Part shown: one piece after another, positions 38,701-49,399 of the stretch | How the letters are laid out: every line of letters begins with the position of its first letter | Position numbering within the stretch: the first letter of the stretch is position 1 | NCBI RefSeq assembly: GCF_964204645.1 | Contig: NC_134027.1 | Coordinates: forward strand, 1,097,501 to 1,161,500 | DNA from: Tubulanus polymorphus | Taxonomy: Eukaryota > Nemertea > Palaeonemertea > Tubulaniformes > Tubulanidae | Length of the DNA: 64,000 nt | Reading direction: 5' to 3' | Notes under the pieces: generated by a model | The model's input: the letters and a program-made list of their open reading frames with translations, nothing else | Told to the model about the DNA's origin: nothing | The model's database searches: none | Program-made: the position numbers and the translations under genes

Positions 38701-41532
38701 CGTCTGAGAACATTAACTATCAAATAAACAGCTAACAGTCATTAGAGGCAGGCGTATTGTAGGAGCGGTCCCCCGGGCGGCAGGATACACTGTCGTGTAT
38801 ACGGTATAATGACTAACTGCTACGGACAATAAATACGCACTCTCCACGATCACCGCCGCCATCGCTCGCCGTATAACAGCTTCCATCATCGATCAGATTC
38901 GTATTTCACACGTAAAAGAACAGATTATAAATTATTTCAATTATGAATAATTTTGCCGCGCAAATTACTGTGAAATGGCGCGTTATTGTCGTGCATTAAT
39001 GTGACGCTCTCCATTTCTTTTACATTGTTCGCCGTATTGGAACAATAGGTCTAATAGCACCCGGCGTGCGCTGACAATGCTGTTTTGACGTATCGAAAAT
39101 GGCAATAAAATAGCATCAATTGCTTCCGAAAAGTCGGAGACGATGTATCAGATAGAAAGACACATAATCATCACTCAGAGCTTGAAGTTATCACACCGAT
39201 TGAGCCTAATTAACAAACAAATCTTGAAACTAAAATTTGAAGAGAAACGTTTGAATCAACGGTTCAGATAAGACCAGGGTTTAGTTAAATCTGGTCACAA
39301 TACAAGATTACCATTTATGATCATATTATGTCTCGGCGAAATTTGCGACGTTACAAAATGGAAGAAAGGAACATATTCGAAAGGAATATATTATCTATGC
39401 TAAATACATTTGAATTATTCTGCGAATTTTAAGTTCACTCGAGCATTTAACAACGTTACGAGTTTACTATGACTGTTTTTAATCTTCTAAACGCACCTGA
39501 CGTCTTTATGGAAACTAAACATCGCGAGGACTCTATAACTCGAAACCGCCTGCGGCAACTGTCAAATGATTTTGATTGTAAAATGACAAATTACCCGGTG
39601 CGATGTCGGTAGACACAATGAGATTTTAAAAATTGAATATATTCATTAGAATTTATACCACATCTATACAGAACGCTTGTCTCTGTTTACTGCTATCAGC
39701 AGTTCGTAGTTTGTGTTGTTAATTGCTGATGAACACGTTATATAAATAACACACTGGGAGCTAGTTGTTCGATGGTCCAGATGCGGACTGGTCCAGAAGT
39801 TGTTAGATTGGTTATAGAACCAAAATGAGCTGAGGCCCGTCTTAAGTTGTTAGACTGGCTATAGAACTAAGGTGGTCTTAACGTAGATTCTAAATCTACG
39901 CCATAACTGCCCGACTAATCCCATTTGCTCAAAAAGTTAGTTCAGTAAACCATCGGATGATTATGTTAAACAAAACAATCTCCTTGTCACCAACTTTTGG
40001 GCACCGGTCAATCTCTTCGAGGGCAAAGCGCATAGTTCATACTGTTATCGACTTACCTGTTCATGTAAGGGTAAGCAGCCATCGATGTATCGTACGGGTA
40101 ACACGCCGCAGGTTGTGATAAACTTCTCCAGGCCTCCATATTATCCTTCAAGCCATAAGCGGAATTCTGTAAGAGATGGAGGAAAAAAACGTGATGAATT
40201 TTAATATTTCAAGACCCGGAATTTACTCAATCAGTTGATCCAGTTCGACTGTTACGAGTCAGGATTTGATGCTATCGAGTTACATAATCTAAAACTACAT
40301 TATTTAGAGTCAAATCTAACTGTGGAACTGGATTGTTATGTTTTCAATAAATGGATATCTTCAAGAGGCAAGAGAGGTTGATGCACGATGCATTTCAAGC
40401 ATTCCAAGAAGCTAAAGATTTTTGAAAATATTTGAATTTTTATGGCTATTATAGGAACGATGACATTGTCAACCTTATAGAGGTCTTAAAAATTCCGCAG
40501 ACTTTAAAACCGTTAGATACAAAACGCGACGAGTAGGCTACACAATACTAGACATATTTCAAAAGCATCAAAGTCACTCTCAAAAACATGCATTAAAACC
40601 AGCGGTAATTACATGGAAAACTTCAATACGGACTGATATTTGTACGAAAAAAGGAACAAACTGCACAATGTCGCGCTGTCAAAACAATCTTTCACGGCGT
40701 GGCTTTTCAAAAAGAAATTTTTTTTTCGAAAAAAGAGGTTTTTCTTCAAAGCTGATCGGCTGAGTTTCGCGTCAGTGGTGTTTATTATCATTAAAGACCT
40801 TACGAAATATTAAATCGGTTTTTTTGAATCTACGATTTTTTTTCGGTGAAACGAAGGACTCGATTTCTTTGTCATCAAACGTCGAAGATACGCACATTTC
40901 TGATATATGTATAAGATAAAAACGAGTCCGAAATGTTTCGTAATTGAGCTGTATTTTATTTCAACGTTTCGACTTCATCCTTACAGCTTATAGTCATCTT
41001 CGGGAATACTGATGTTGTGAAAGTTTGTTACGCGATATTCATATAAACAATCATACAGCATAAATACAGTTACAAATTTGAATTTGAATATAAACTGTTT
41101 TTTTTTTGTATTGTGCAATTTCATCTTATCTTACAACGTGGAGTTTAATACTTCATCTGATATGATTTCCATTAATAAAATGGCCAAATTTACTTAAATT
41201 GAGATGCGACTGACACAAATTGAAAAGCAAACCTCCTTGTAGATATCTATACACGAGCTAAACAAACTGTTTAAACCTATTTGGAATAAGTATATTTACA
41301 CTTCTCGTGTTGGAAAGAAGAGATATGGCGACGAAATCCTATTAAAGTTCGAGATTGTCTCGGACCTAATTCTGTCATTTGACTGTCACTCGAGTCAATG
41401 CGACTCTTATCGGAGCGATGTTTAGATTTCGAAACTGTGTGAATCCAGAGGTAAACAAAGTTGATAAACCACCGAATACAATGACACTATACATCGATAG
41501 ATATGTAATTGAGGTTCGCACTTCATTGCAAC

Positions 41533-41573
<41 letters not shown>

Positions 41574-44500
41574 TCGACGATATTTCTGCTGATAATTTGA
41601 TTCAATACATTACAATTAATTCGAATTTCATGTTCGTCATCTGTCAAGTTATTTTGAATAGAACTTCAACGGCCATAGTTCAAATTCAAATTCGATTTGA
41701 GTTACGATATTTCTCAATTGTGAGCAAGAATTTTATTGAACGATGATTCCGATAGATTTTCGATGAACTCTTATTTCAACGACACAATTCAAAGTTGAGG
41801 GTGCTCCTATAAGTTGAGAAAACCAGAAATATAAAAAAGCTCTTCAAATAGATTTACAGCCAGTTCACCAGGGCCCAGTTCCATAGTCATGGCTTAGACT
41901 TAAGACCAATTTAAGACCAATTTAAGACCATCTCAGTTCTATAACCAATCTAACAACTTAAGACCAGTCTTGAAATTTAAGACCATTTTTGGACATAAGT
42001 CTCAACTGAGGAACCAGCACCAGAAGTAAAGATTTGCCTCTTAAGTAGATAAGGGAGGGAGGGACAATCCTAATGCTAAGATGTAGAAAAAAGATCCTAC
42101 TACACATTTAACTAATTGAAAATGAAGTTATAACATTAAAACATGAAGGCATGTGAGGGAACTAACAAAGCCCAAAAAAAGAATTAAAGACATACACAAT
42201 TGCAAAATACCATGGAAACTGTATATATGTATATAAGCTAATATATTATTTGTCAATGGCTGTCGCTTCAAAATTGATGACGCTATTTTTTTCTTTGTGG
42301 GGTTTTCTTCTAAAAAGACTCCACGTTCATATATACGCACACAATGGTAACACCTTGTACTTAGGAATTATAGGTAGCAATTTCGGGGGTTTGGTTGTTG
42401 TTAATCACACCGCTAATGACGTGTCTTTAGTTAAACGAGCCAGGTCAACTGTGACAACTAACCGCCCCCAACTGTACGAACAGCGAACGACACAAAAATG
42501 TGATGCACACTTTCAATATTGCGAAACAACGAACTGAATTTGTTTTTTTCACACAAAAGCTCGAAAACTCGCGCAGAAAATGTCGTTTGTCAACAGATGG
42601 TGCAAATTAACATTAAAAAAAATGCCCATTCTCCCAACATCAATATCCCAATAGGATATTTACCCATCAACTTGTCATTCAGACCCATAACTAACACGAT
42701 TGTAGTATATAGCTTCATTGTGTCACCTTAATGATCGACGCTATACAAACTGATGCGAAATGTTCTTAAAAAGTAGTAACTAGTACAAATAAGGCATTTT
42801 GAAATCCGCTGATGAAACATTCACTGAGAGACCCGTGTTGCTGAAGATGATAGTATTGCTGAAGATGACAGTATTGCTGAAGATGACAGTATTGGTGAAG
42901 ATGACAGTATCGGTGAGGATGACAGTATTGGTGAAAATGACAGAAGCGCGAGGAAACATTTCGGACTCTATCTTCCAATCATTTTGCACGCGTAAATTCT
43001 ATTTTCGATTAACTGCAGAATTTTGCTCTCATAAAAAGCGATTTAAAACGGAAACTAGAAATAAAGTTCATTTAGGTCGTGCAATGCTACAAAGTTGATA
43101 CAAGTGACGTCACATCGCGTCATATCGACCGTCAAATGCAAGTAGCTAATCGAACTTAACTTTCAAAATTATTGAGTGTCCAAATCTGTCGTCAAATAAG
43201 ACGCGTGTGAACGATATGTGTTACGTTCGTGCGTAAACTCCTTTATTGTTTCGCCAAAGCAATAAAGCCGGTTCGATTCCAGATTTGGGTGGTCGAATGC
43301 CGATTGCACCGTAAGGTGCTGCCATCTAGCGAGTCAGTCGTCGCGTTCGGGAATCGTGACCGATGAAAGCGGTAATGATTTTAATACTAAGCGCCGAATT
43401 ATTTATTGGTAATTCATATTAGTCAAATAAATTATAACCACCACGACTAACACGTACAAACTATAACATTCTCGAGCCAAGCCCTGACGTCATCGCCACA
43501 ATGAAAGTAGGGAAGGTATTCAATTGAACTCGTGTACACGGTCGGGCGGGCGAGCGGTTCGGAAAGACACGATCACGAGCTATTCAACACATCAACCCCA
43601 GGTGTTTCATCATAATATCATCAATACCTCGTACACCGCAACGTAAACAACTACAGTCGTTCCTATTGGTCACATAATCCCTACCGGATTACCGAATATA
43701 TATTATAATGAATTTTATTACCCTTGTTATATTATGATGATGTCGATGATGACACAAAGAAGGGATCTTCGTTCGGCGAGGGGCAACTATGTACCTAGTG
43801 ATATTTGCTGATTATGTCTTCAAATAGTCGATACTATTGTAGTGTGAGTGATTTATGGAGAAATGCAATAAGCGAAAATGTGAAAATGGTCAAATAAAAT
43901 TTCCTTTTTAGGGCAGTGTTGAAAATGAGTCCGTTGGTGCCTGAGTTCTGGGCTTTCGCTAAGAGCCGTAATGGTCGCACTTGTATCAGCAGAACGCTGT
44001 GTATATAACTATTTTCCAATGACTTTGTATTATTACTTTAGGTCATCCTTTCGAACTTTTGTTAGATCGCCGAAAACGTTTGAAATCTAGGCAGAGTTTC
44101 CGAAGTAACTTAACGATTCTGGACAAACAAAAACAACCGAGGTACAAACTATCCAATAACGAGTCATTGAAACACACCATAATCCACCGGAAGTATATCA
44201 AATACATGAAATTACGTGATAGAAAAAAAATAAAGAATTGAAAAATTAAAAAAGTCTGAATTGAGATCACAATGTCCCAGCTGCTTGCTAAGAGGAATTA
44301 GTTGTTTGATTTTATAAGTCCTCGACAATAGCAGGATTCGCTCTCATTAACGAACTAAATTAAACATTGATACTACGTTAAATTAATGAGTTTTATGTGA
44401 CGCAGTGCATGGAAGCAGATAAATGAATTCACGTCCGTATATTTATCGTCGCTACATGTTTCCTCATCAGTAAATCTCGTGCGGACAACGAGTAACTATC

Positions 44501-47500
44501 CGACTAAATTACAGCCTAGAAACCATGTCCGACACGATGCGAAACCACTTTCCTGAAAATCGTCGGAAATTGACCGCCGTTTTAACCATTCTTGCGCGAC
44601 GTATTCCGTGACTGGAGAAAGAAAAAACGATTAACAACCGCGAACGGGCCGCTGGCGGTGTAGCGTATACACGGAGCCACCCTTGTTCTGTTTTATATCG
44701 CGCTTAGCAGGATTAATTTTCAAGCAATTTGTATGCTTCCTATGTCGTACGTAAAAAGCCGATGATTAATTCAGAGGAGAAAGCGATTCGACTATTTCCC
44801 CACTCGTAGAAGGAGAGAGCAATGATAAATTAATTAGTCCGGATTCGAACGGATTATCCGACTTTAAAATGACAATCAACGACGCTCGGTAAACCGTGAC
44901 TAAGGCCAATGAGATATTTTGATTTCGTTCAGCTCTGGATGACTTCACAATCATCGCTGTTGATGTCGATGACGTCATTAGTCTTTGTTTTCAGACAAAC
45001 AGACTCATCCTCGTTTACAAAGGAATCGCGCGATAAAATGGACTTGTTAAAGCATTGTCGGAATTGCTTCGAAAGTAACCTTTAAATTATAGCGCGATAA
45101 CATCACATTAATATCGACATTGACATTAATTCGTCGTATTAAAACTTAAAAATTGGTATTCGGTAAATATCAATAATCTGCTTCAAAATCTCTCTAAAAT
45201 AATCTTAATCTAACCAGGGAAGTGTACACACTTCCCTGATCTAACTGACTGATACTCAAAAGGAATTTCTGAAAAAAAGTTGACAAATTCAACAACTTAA
45301 CGAGGATAGGATTTCTAAAGGACTTTTCAAAACCTCTAAATCTATTGTAACTTCTCGAACTTTAACTTGAAACAATATATACATATACTCAGTCAATAAG
45401 GCCAGTGTAAATGGTGATATATTTGACAGGGACAGACAAGTAACGATGTACTCAGACAACATGTATTGTCAGATGACCGCACATCTACACTACAGACAAT
45501 CTAATAATACAGCTGAATACCACAGCCAACCACAGCCAGCGCACCCAGTACCAGAGCGACACCAGCAGGAAAGCAATGCTAATTTAATTAGCCTAAGTAA
45601 CAAATTCATCTCCTCAACTTGACTCAGTAATTAATCATTCGTGACAAAACTGACCCCAAACTCGAATAACGGACGACCAGGAGAAGTATATTAATCCATT
45701 AATGCACAGTCCATTAATCCACTTTCATCTTTAATCCAATCGAATCTCTATAGTTCTCGTATGGATCGAGCGGTTAATGATTAATCTGGTTTTTTTGCTG
45801 AAACAACTGACCCTCAACATCACAGGGTCGCCAGTTGTGAATTCAGTTTAATTCTATTAAGTTCATCTACAATTCTGTGCTGTTAAAACGATAGCCACAT
45901 CAACGCGCAGTTTCGAGTTAGATTTTGATACAATATTATATTTACTTTGCAAAAACAACCTTGAGTTCACAAGTTTCCAACGATGTTCCAAACTTTAGGG
46001 CCAAACTTTAACCCCGGAATCCGGACCTAGTTCTACAGTTGTGAGTTGACGTTAGTCGTTAAAAACGGCTATATTTGAATTTCAAACTACTTACCAATGG
46101 AGAGTAGAAAGCGGACGGATCGGCAGCGGCGAAAGCACCGTAACCGGCGGCGGCCTGACTTGCATAGGCGGCGCTACTGTAGACAGTATCGGCGATACCG
46201 GGCACCCGAGCGGCTGGGTAACCGGCCAGCAACGAGGTGCTGTACCGACATGAGCAGACCGTCTGCCCCGTGTGCGGGTCTGTGATGATTGGTCGACCCC
46301 CCTCGCAACAGCTGGTCGGTACAGAGGTCGGTGCCGCGGCGGCTGTGGCAGGCGAGGATAGTAGCTGAAGAGAAGAAAAGAAATATTTATAACCATTGAA
46401 ATGTTTATTTTGTGAATCTGGCCGGACTTAGAGGGAGGGATTATGAGAGCCTTTCATCTGGCTGAGGCCAGTTCTACAGCCGTGACTTGAACCCCACAAA
46501 TGGTCTTAAATCATGAGTCTGGTCCTAAGATGTAATATTGACTTTAGGGCTGAATAGTTGCATGGTCAAGACATAATGAGACCAGTTTAAAACTATTTTA
46601 TGTCTACGGCCAATCTAACAATCTGATAACTCAGGACCAATCTTAAGATTCTAGACCATTTTTAGATTCACGTTACGAATGTGCAACAGGCCACAGCGAA
46701 AGCCCAAATAAAGTGGAACTCGGTAATCTTTATTCTGGGAGGGGCCGTTTATACATCCCTGCGAAATAAACAGCATTATTGTGTTGTATCAACGCACAAC
46801 GAACTATTTAAAAAAACTTATCTAGGCTTCGATGTGACTGTTTTGCGAGGAGCATGTGCGATTCTTTTTACACCCGTATTTTTATCCTGTCGCCTCGAGT
46901 GACAAGTTGTCACCGAAAAAGAAACATTGTTATCATTCGAACCGTCAAAAATATCTCCGTTTAGAGAAAAAATAAACGGCTCTCGACCTCGCTTACCCCA
47001 GATAGGCTTTAAACGTGGGCTCGACACCAGGTAAACATTGACTGCGCTCACGGTTTATCAGTTGATCAACATATATACTACTGATAAGCCCACGTCACTC
47101 ACACATCAAACTTGTCACTTTGTTATCTTTAGTCGATGATAATTTGGAAACAAAAAGCTGATAGTCGTGCGGCGGATTCTAATTCTAATCAGTTGTACAT
47201 ATACGCATAACGCCGATACCGAACACCCGAGTACAATAGGGTTTTATTTACCAATCAACTCCTCAGCACCGGCTTAAAACAGTTTATATCAAATATTTAA
47301 ATTTCACTAACGCGTCGGTCGGTCTATTGTATCACATTCTATACGGATTTAGATATCCAGGATACAGTCCAGTGAAAGGATCCGCGAATTTATATGGCAA
47401 AGCATTCCCTGTTATCAATTCATGGCTATCATTGATTCTTCACATGTCACCTTCACTGTCACTATATCAACTAACATCGAATTATTCATCTGCGTTCAAT

Positions 47501-49399
47501 AATACAAATTGAAACAGTATCTAAACGTATCGTGAACATTGGTCGGCAACTAAATATGAATTGAAGTTAAAACTGATCTATATTTCTAATTGTTTACTCC
47601 TTAGATATAAACAATCAACAAACGTTTCTGTAAATAACCGACCGACCATCCGACTATCAAGTTTCAAAATCAAACCCTCTGTTTCCGTCCTGGCAGGTGT
47701 GGTGGGTTTTTCAAGGGGCGCCAAAAGCATCAACAAGATTCAAAAACCGATCAACAGAATTATGGCATCGGAGCAATTTGATAAAGTATTCTTAAATGAC
47801 CAGCTAGCGTACGTTTATTTCAAATGTAAAGTTGGCAAACAGAAACTAACGGGACTGAGCTTTGAAGGTATGATTTCAAGATAAAGTTTTGATTAAGATA
47901 TCTCTTCAGGTATACTCTGCTCATAGACAAGGTCAAAATGGTTTAGAAACGAATACAAAAATTGAAAAAGTCTGGAGAATTTTATTCCAAAAATTTACAC
48001 TAGAAAAATACACGCTCTTCTCGCTCAAATGGAATTATCTATCTCTATCGTTGTAAAGTAATTACTCATTTTTCAGGAAGGACTGTGTTCTATATTCCGC
48101 GAACTGATTCTGTTACTGAAGTTCAAAGTACAGAATACAATAACTGTGGATTCCGAAGTCCATGAAAAACCCAGTATCTTCACGGCGAAATTGTAACAAT
48201 TTCCGAAGCCTATTTACCACGCTATACTCATCACAAAATATCGCAGAAATGACGGAATTTTCAGCAGAGAAATTCCGAGAAAGGTTTCTCTTCGAGACCG
48301 TGGTCTGACTAATCAACCTATTAGCTAGCGCCTGAACAAGCCACGAATATATAGCGCCGAGTTTAGGAGGAGAACGTGATGACAGAAACTGCCGTAGCTA
48401 AAAACACACTCTCCGTGTAACTAAACAAACAGATATCTTTTATACATGTACAAATTCATTCAAGATGTCACAGATTGCGCGCGGGTATAACATAGACCAA
48501 GTTGCAGCAACAACTGTTCCGTTCTAGTTTCACCAGTCAAATATATGGGCCGAGAACCATTAAAATCTCTTTTTAACGCAGGGTGGTCTCTTGTGCAGGC
48601 CGGGGATAGAATGGGAATCGCACGCGTTCGAATCGTAAAATCCCAGTCGATCCGCGCGAATCCGGCGCGCGATGTGAATGATATCGCGTGACGATTACTA
48701 TTTGAGATCGCGAGTGTGAGATTTTAGAGATTCGAATTTATGAAAACCAACAAAAGACCAGTGCCAGTGAAAGCCAGTAAAAGTATCAGACCGATGAAAG
48801 ATGCTACCAGCAGAGCTCGACAGTGACAGCCTTTTTGTGTTCGCTTATCTTTAGCATTTGTTTTGTTTTTGTGTGTATTATTTTTTTCAACATAGTTCGC
48901 CATGTGTTACACCGCGCCGTGTCTCATCGACAGGCAGGCAGTACACACACATCGCAACCTGCTTCACTTTGTGAAAGAGAAAAATTATATTTTCGTTTTA
49001 TGCCCGGGAATAGAAATACACATACGCGATCCCGGATAGTAATAATGAGTTTGATTATTTAAATCTCTGGTTTACGATGCTGGAATAAACAATCCACACA
49101 ATCATAACCTGCTACACGACCAGCATGTGCCGTACATTTTGTGTTGTCGCGATGGGGCGAAATTCAGACGAAAGTTTTGAATAAGAAATCGTGTAATATT
49201 TCTATTGAAAAAAGCTTCCAAGTCGTGTAGTCTAATTAGACGTTAATCTTAAAATTTCATTTCGAGTAAACTTATTCACCGTGGCCAAAAAATGTTCCCC
49301 TCAATTTACTGAAAAATTTCGGCTAAGAAAATACGATAAAATTTCATTTTTTACCGACAAAAAATTTTGAGAAAAAATATTTACCTGCGTCGAAGACAT
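26601..49399 (-). CDS. irx: Iroquois-class TALE homeobox transcription factor, six coding exons (whole gene span)
   Basis: Nuclear DNA-binding developmental regulator. Coding exons in transcript order are 49385-49399, 46095-46364, 40057-40166, 36167-36474, 27146-27676 and 26601-26764 (or ending at 26663 if a further intron is used). All introns are GT-AG and phases match at every junction (0, 0, 2, 1, 1). The product is about 465 aa (445 to the exon 6 donor), within the usual Irx range. Seen in the protein: an N-terminal [12 protein letters not shown] / GQTVCSC block (about residues 24-44), an Ala/Tyr-rich stretch, a 63-residue TALE homeodomain (about 140-203) with the PYP loop insertion and WFANARRR recognition helix, two poly-Asp runs (about 212-227), and [11 protein letters not shown] (about 315-325). 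The homeodomain and these flanking blocks are diagnostic of Iroquois proteins. Assignment to a particular paralogue is not possible from this window. The start is the ATG of exon 1, giving MSSTQ before the spliced LLSS. The exact C-terminus is uncertain. Confidence 0.96.
26765..27145 (-). other. irx: irx intron 5 (381 bp)
   Basis: The shortest intron. The donor is GTACGA and the acceptor TTTCAG, phase 1 like intron 4. Part of an inverted-repeat fragment (GACTCAGACTTAACTAATTG, from 27018) lies inside. Its in-frame retention would add 24 residues after exon 5 and then stop at 27072. Confidence 0.8.
27146..27676 (-). CDS. irx: irx exon 5 (Ser/Asn-rich C-terminal region with [11 protein letters not shown] motif)
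   Basis: A 531-bp exon, acceptor TTACAG (27680-27677) and donor TTCAG/GTACGA (27145 downwards). It encodes [15 protein letters not shown], a Ser/Asn/His-rich linker, [17 protein letters not shown], and a Pro/Tyr/Gly-rich segment containing [23 protein letters not shown](D/E)TA is a hallmark of Iroquois proteins downstream of the homeodomain, probably the family's short IRO motif. The open frame continues past the donor to a stop at 27072, giving an alternative 3' end if intron 5 is retained. Confidence 0.95.
28860..29030. mobile_element. diverged element of the GTTAGATTGG..AACCAAAATGAGC family (irx intron 4)
   Basis: Shows AGACTGGCCTTAAGTTGTTA, GCTGTTAGATTGGCT and GAGCTAAGACTGGTCTAAG, the reverse-complement signature of the element at 41869. 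Ends are worn. Confidence 0.45.
30678..31085. repeat. diverged direct duplication, 275-bp spacing
   Basis: TACAACTGTTGCACTAG occurs at 30702 and 30977. The following ATAGCTGAATAAAC / ATAGTTGAATAAAC and GCATTTCATAA also recur. An old duplication inside irx intron 4. Confidence 0.7.
36167..36474 (-). CDS. irx: irx exon 4 (TALE homeodomain)
   Basis: A 308-bp exon, acceptor CTACAG and donor G/GTAAGT. It encodes [18 protein letters not shown], then a TALE homeodomain: helix 1 [10 protein letters not shown], the three-residue-insert loop [10 protein letters not shown], helix 2 IMLAIITKM, and helix 3 [19 protein letters not shown]. Asn in WFAN is the DNA-contacting residue. The Ala after WF is the usual Irx residue at the TALE class position. 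It is followed by KMTWSP and two acidic runs (seven, then four Asp) encoded by GAT/GAC repeats. ATG-led reading upstream into the intron (MYVVFSY..) is spurious because it ignores the acceptor. Confidence 0.98.
36475..40056 (-). other. irx: irx intron 3
   Basis: About 3.6 kb directly upstream of the homeodomain exon. An inverted-repeat-type element lies at about 39775-39905. The remainder is unassigned single-copy-looking sequence with no recognised exon or RNA gene. Confidence 0.8.
39775..39905. mobile_element. diverged element of the GTTAGATTGG..AACCAAAATGAGC family (irx intron 3)
   Basis: Contains AGTTGTTAGATTGGTTATAG, AACCAAAATGAGCTGAG and a second TTGTTAGACTGGCTATAGAA. The internal duplication suggests tandem slippage or a nested copy. 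Confidence 0.5.
40057..40166 (-). CDS. irx: irx exon 3
   Basis: A 110-bp exon between a TTACAG acceptor (40170-40167) and an ACAG/GTAAGT donor (40056-40051). It encodes 36 residues beginning [15 protein letters not shown], with [13 protein letters not shown] at the end, plus two bases (AG) that complete a Ser codon with exon 4. The Tyr/Ala/Pro composition just ahead of the homeodomain is typical of Irx proteins. It is too short to appear as a long open frame, and was found from the phase requirement and splice signals between exons 2 and 4. Confidence 0.88.
40922..41035 (-). repeat. dispersed repeat with GAAGATGACTATAAGC..GTCGAAACGTT, copy 1
   Basis: On the minus strand: GAAGATGACTATAAGC, GAAGTCGAAACGTTGAAATA, and ending GAAACATTTCGGACTC. 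The copy at 16796-16900 has the same order. Such GAAGATGAC..GTCGAAACGT segments are common in retroelement termini (Penelope-like among them). Family assignment is inference. Confidence 0.6.
41534..41570. repeat. AT dinucleotide microsatellite
   Basis: About 18 TA units, in irx intron 2. Confidence 0.97.
41869..42022. mobile_element. inverted-repeat element, TTAAGACCA / ATAACCAATCTAACA family
   Basis: Begins CAGGGCCCAGTTCCATAGTC and ends AACTGAGGAACCAGCACCAG. The body has repeated TTAAGACCA words and the family signature TCTATAACCAATCTAACAAC. Related copies lie at about 26041-26185, 28860-29030, 39775-39905, 46460-46675 and 63765-63855. Confidence 0.6.
42841..42942. repeat. 18-bp minisatellite (GAAGATGACAGTATTGGT)
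   Basis: About six units with few substitutions inside irx intron 2. One frame reads EDDSI(A/G) repeats but is closed by a TGA just upstream. Another reads LLKMTV. Confidence 0.9.
45216..45237. other. 22-bp palindrome in irx intron 2
   Basis: AGGGAAGTGT and ACACTTCCCT separated by AC. A perfect inverted repeat; function unknown. Confidence 0.85.
46095..46364 (-). CDS. irx: irx exon 2 (N-terminal conserved block)
   Basis: A 270-bp exon of 90 codons, phase 0 at both ends. It is bounded by a polypyrimidine-TTCAG acceptor just above 46364 and a perfect GTAAGT donor at 46094-46089. The peptide starts [16 protein letters not shown], continues [16 protein letters not shown] then [16 protein letters not shown], and becomes Ala/Tyr/Ser-rich before ending AFYSPL. 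The CCE-GRPI-TDP-GQTVCSC arrangement is the conserved Irx N-terminal region. A longer open frame on the same strand (46091-46396) is out of frame with this exon and is a shadow. Confidence 0.93.
46365..49384 (-). other. irx: irx intron 1
   Basis: About 3.0 kb between exons 1 and 2. An inverted-repeat element of the ATAACCAATCTAACA type lies at about 46460-46675. An opposite-strand open frame at 47561-47884 (107 codons) has no recognised domain and no convincing splice context, so it is not called as a gene. The rest shows nothing I can assign. Confidence 0.8.
46460..46675. mobile_element. diverged element of the same family (irx intron 1)
   Basis: GGCCAGTTCTACAGCCGTGA at the left end, then repeated GGTCTTAAATCATGAGTC / GGTCCTAAGA words and GGCCAATCTAACAATCTGAT. 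The right end is indistinct. Confidence 0.4.
49385..49399 (-). CDS. irx: irx coding exon 1 (15 nt, MSSTQ)
   Basis: The reverse complement reads ATGTCTTCGACGCAG followed by a GTAAAT donor at 49384 downwards. It encodes only MSSTQ and joins exon 2 in phase 0. Many Irx proteins begin with a short Met/Ser-rich peptide before the first conserved block, so the tiny coding exon makes sense. Exon 2 has no in-frame ATG before its conserved block, which supports looking upstream for the start. The transcribed exon presumably extends further 5' as untranslated leader, but its start cannot be placed. Confidence 0.8.

Larger units (their letters stand above)
40167..46094 (-). other. irx: irx intron 2
   Basis: About 5.9 kb. 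It contains a dispersed-repeat tail (40922-41035), an AT microsatellite (41534-41570), an inverted-repeat element (41869-42022), an 18-bp minisatellite (42841-42942), a B-box-like site (43270-43280) and a 22-bp palindrome (45216-45237). Part of an inverted-repeat element (GGACCTAGTTCTACAG) sits at 46026. No coding exon is recognised. Confidence 0.8.

Noticed and set aside
46091-46396. A 101-codon minus-strand frame ([18 protein letters not shown]..)
   Set aside because: Out-of-frame shadow of irx exon 2. The adjacent frame carries the conserved Irx block with proper splice sites.
47561-47884. 107-codon plus-strand frame within irx intron 1
   Set aside because: Some protein-like stretches ([14 protein letters not shown]) but no family resemblance and no splice partner seen.
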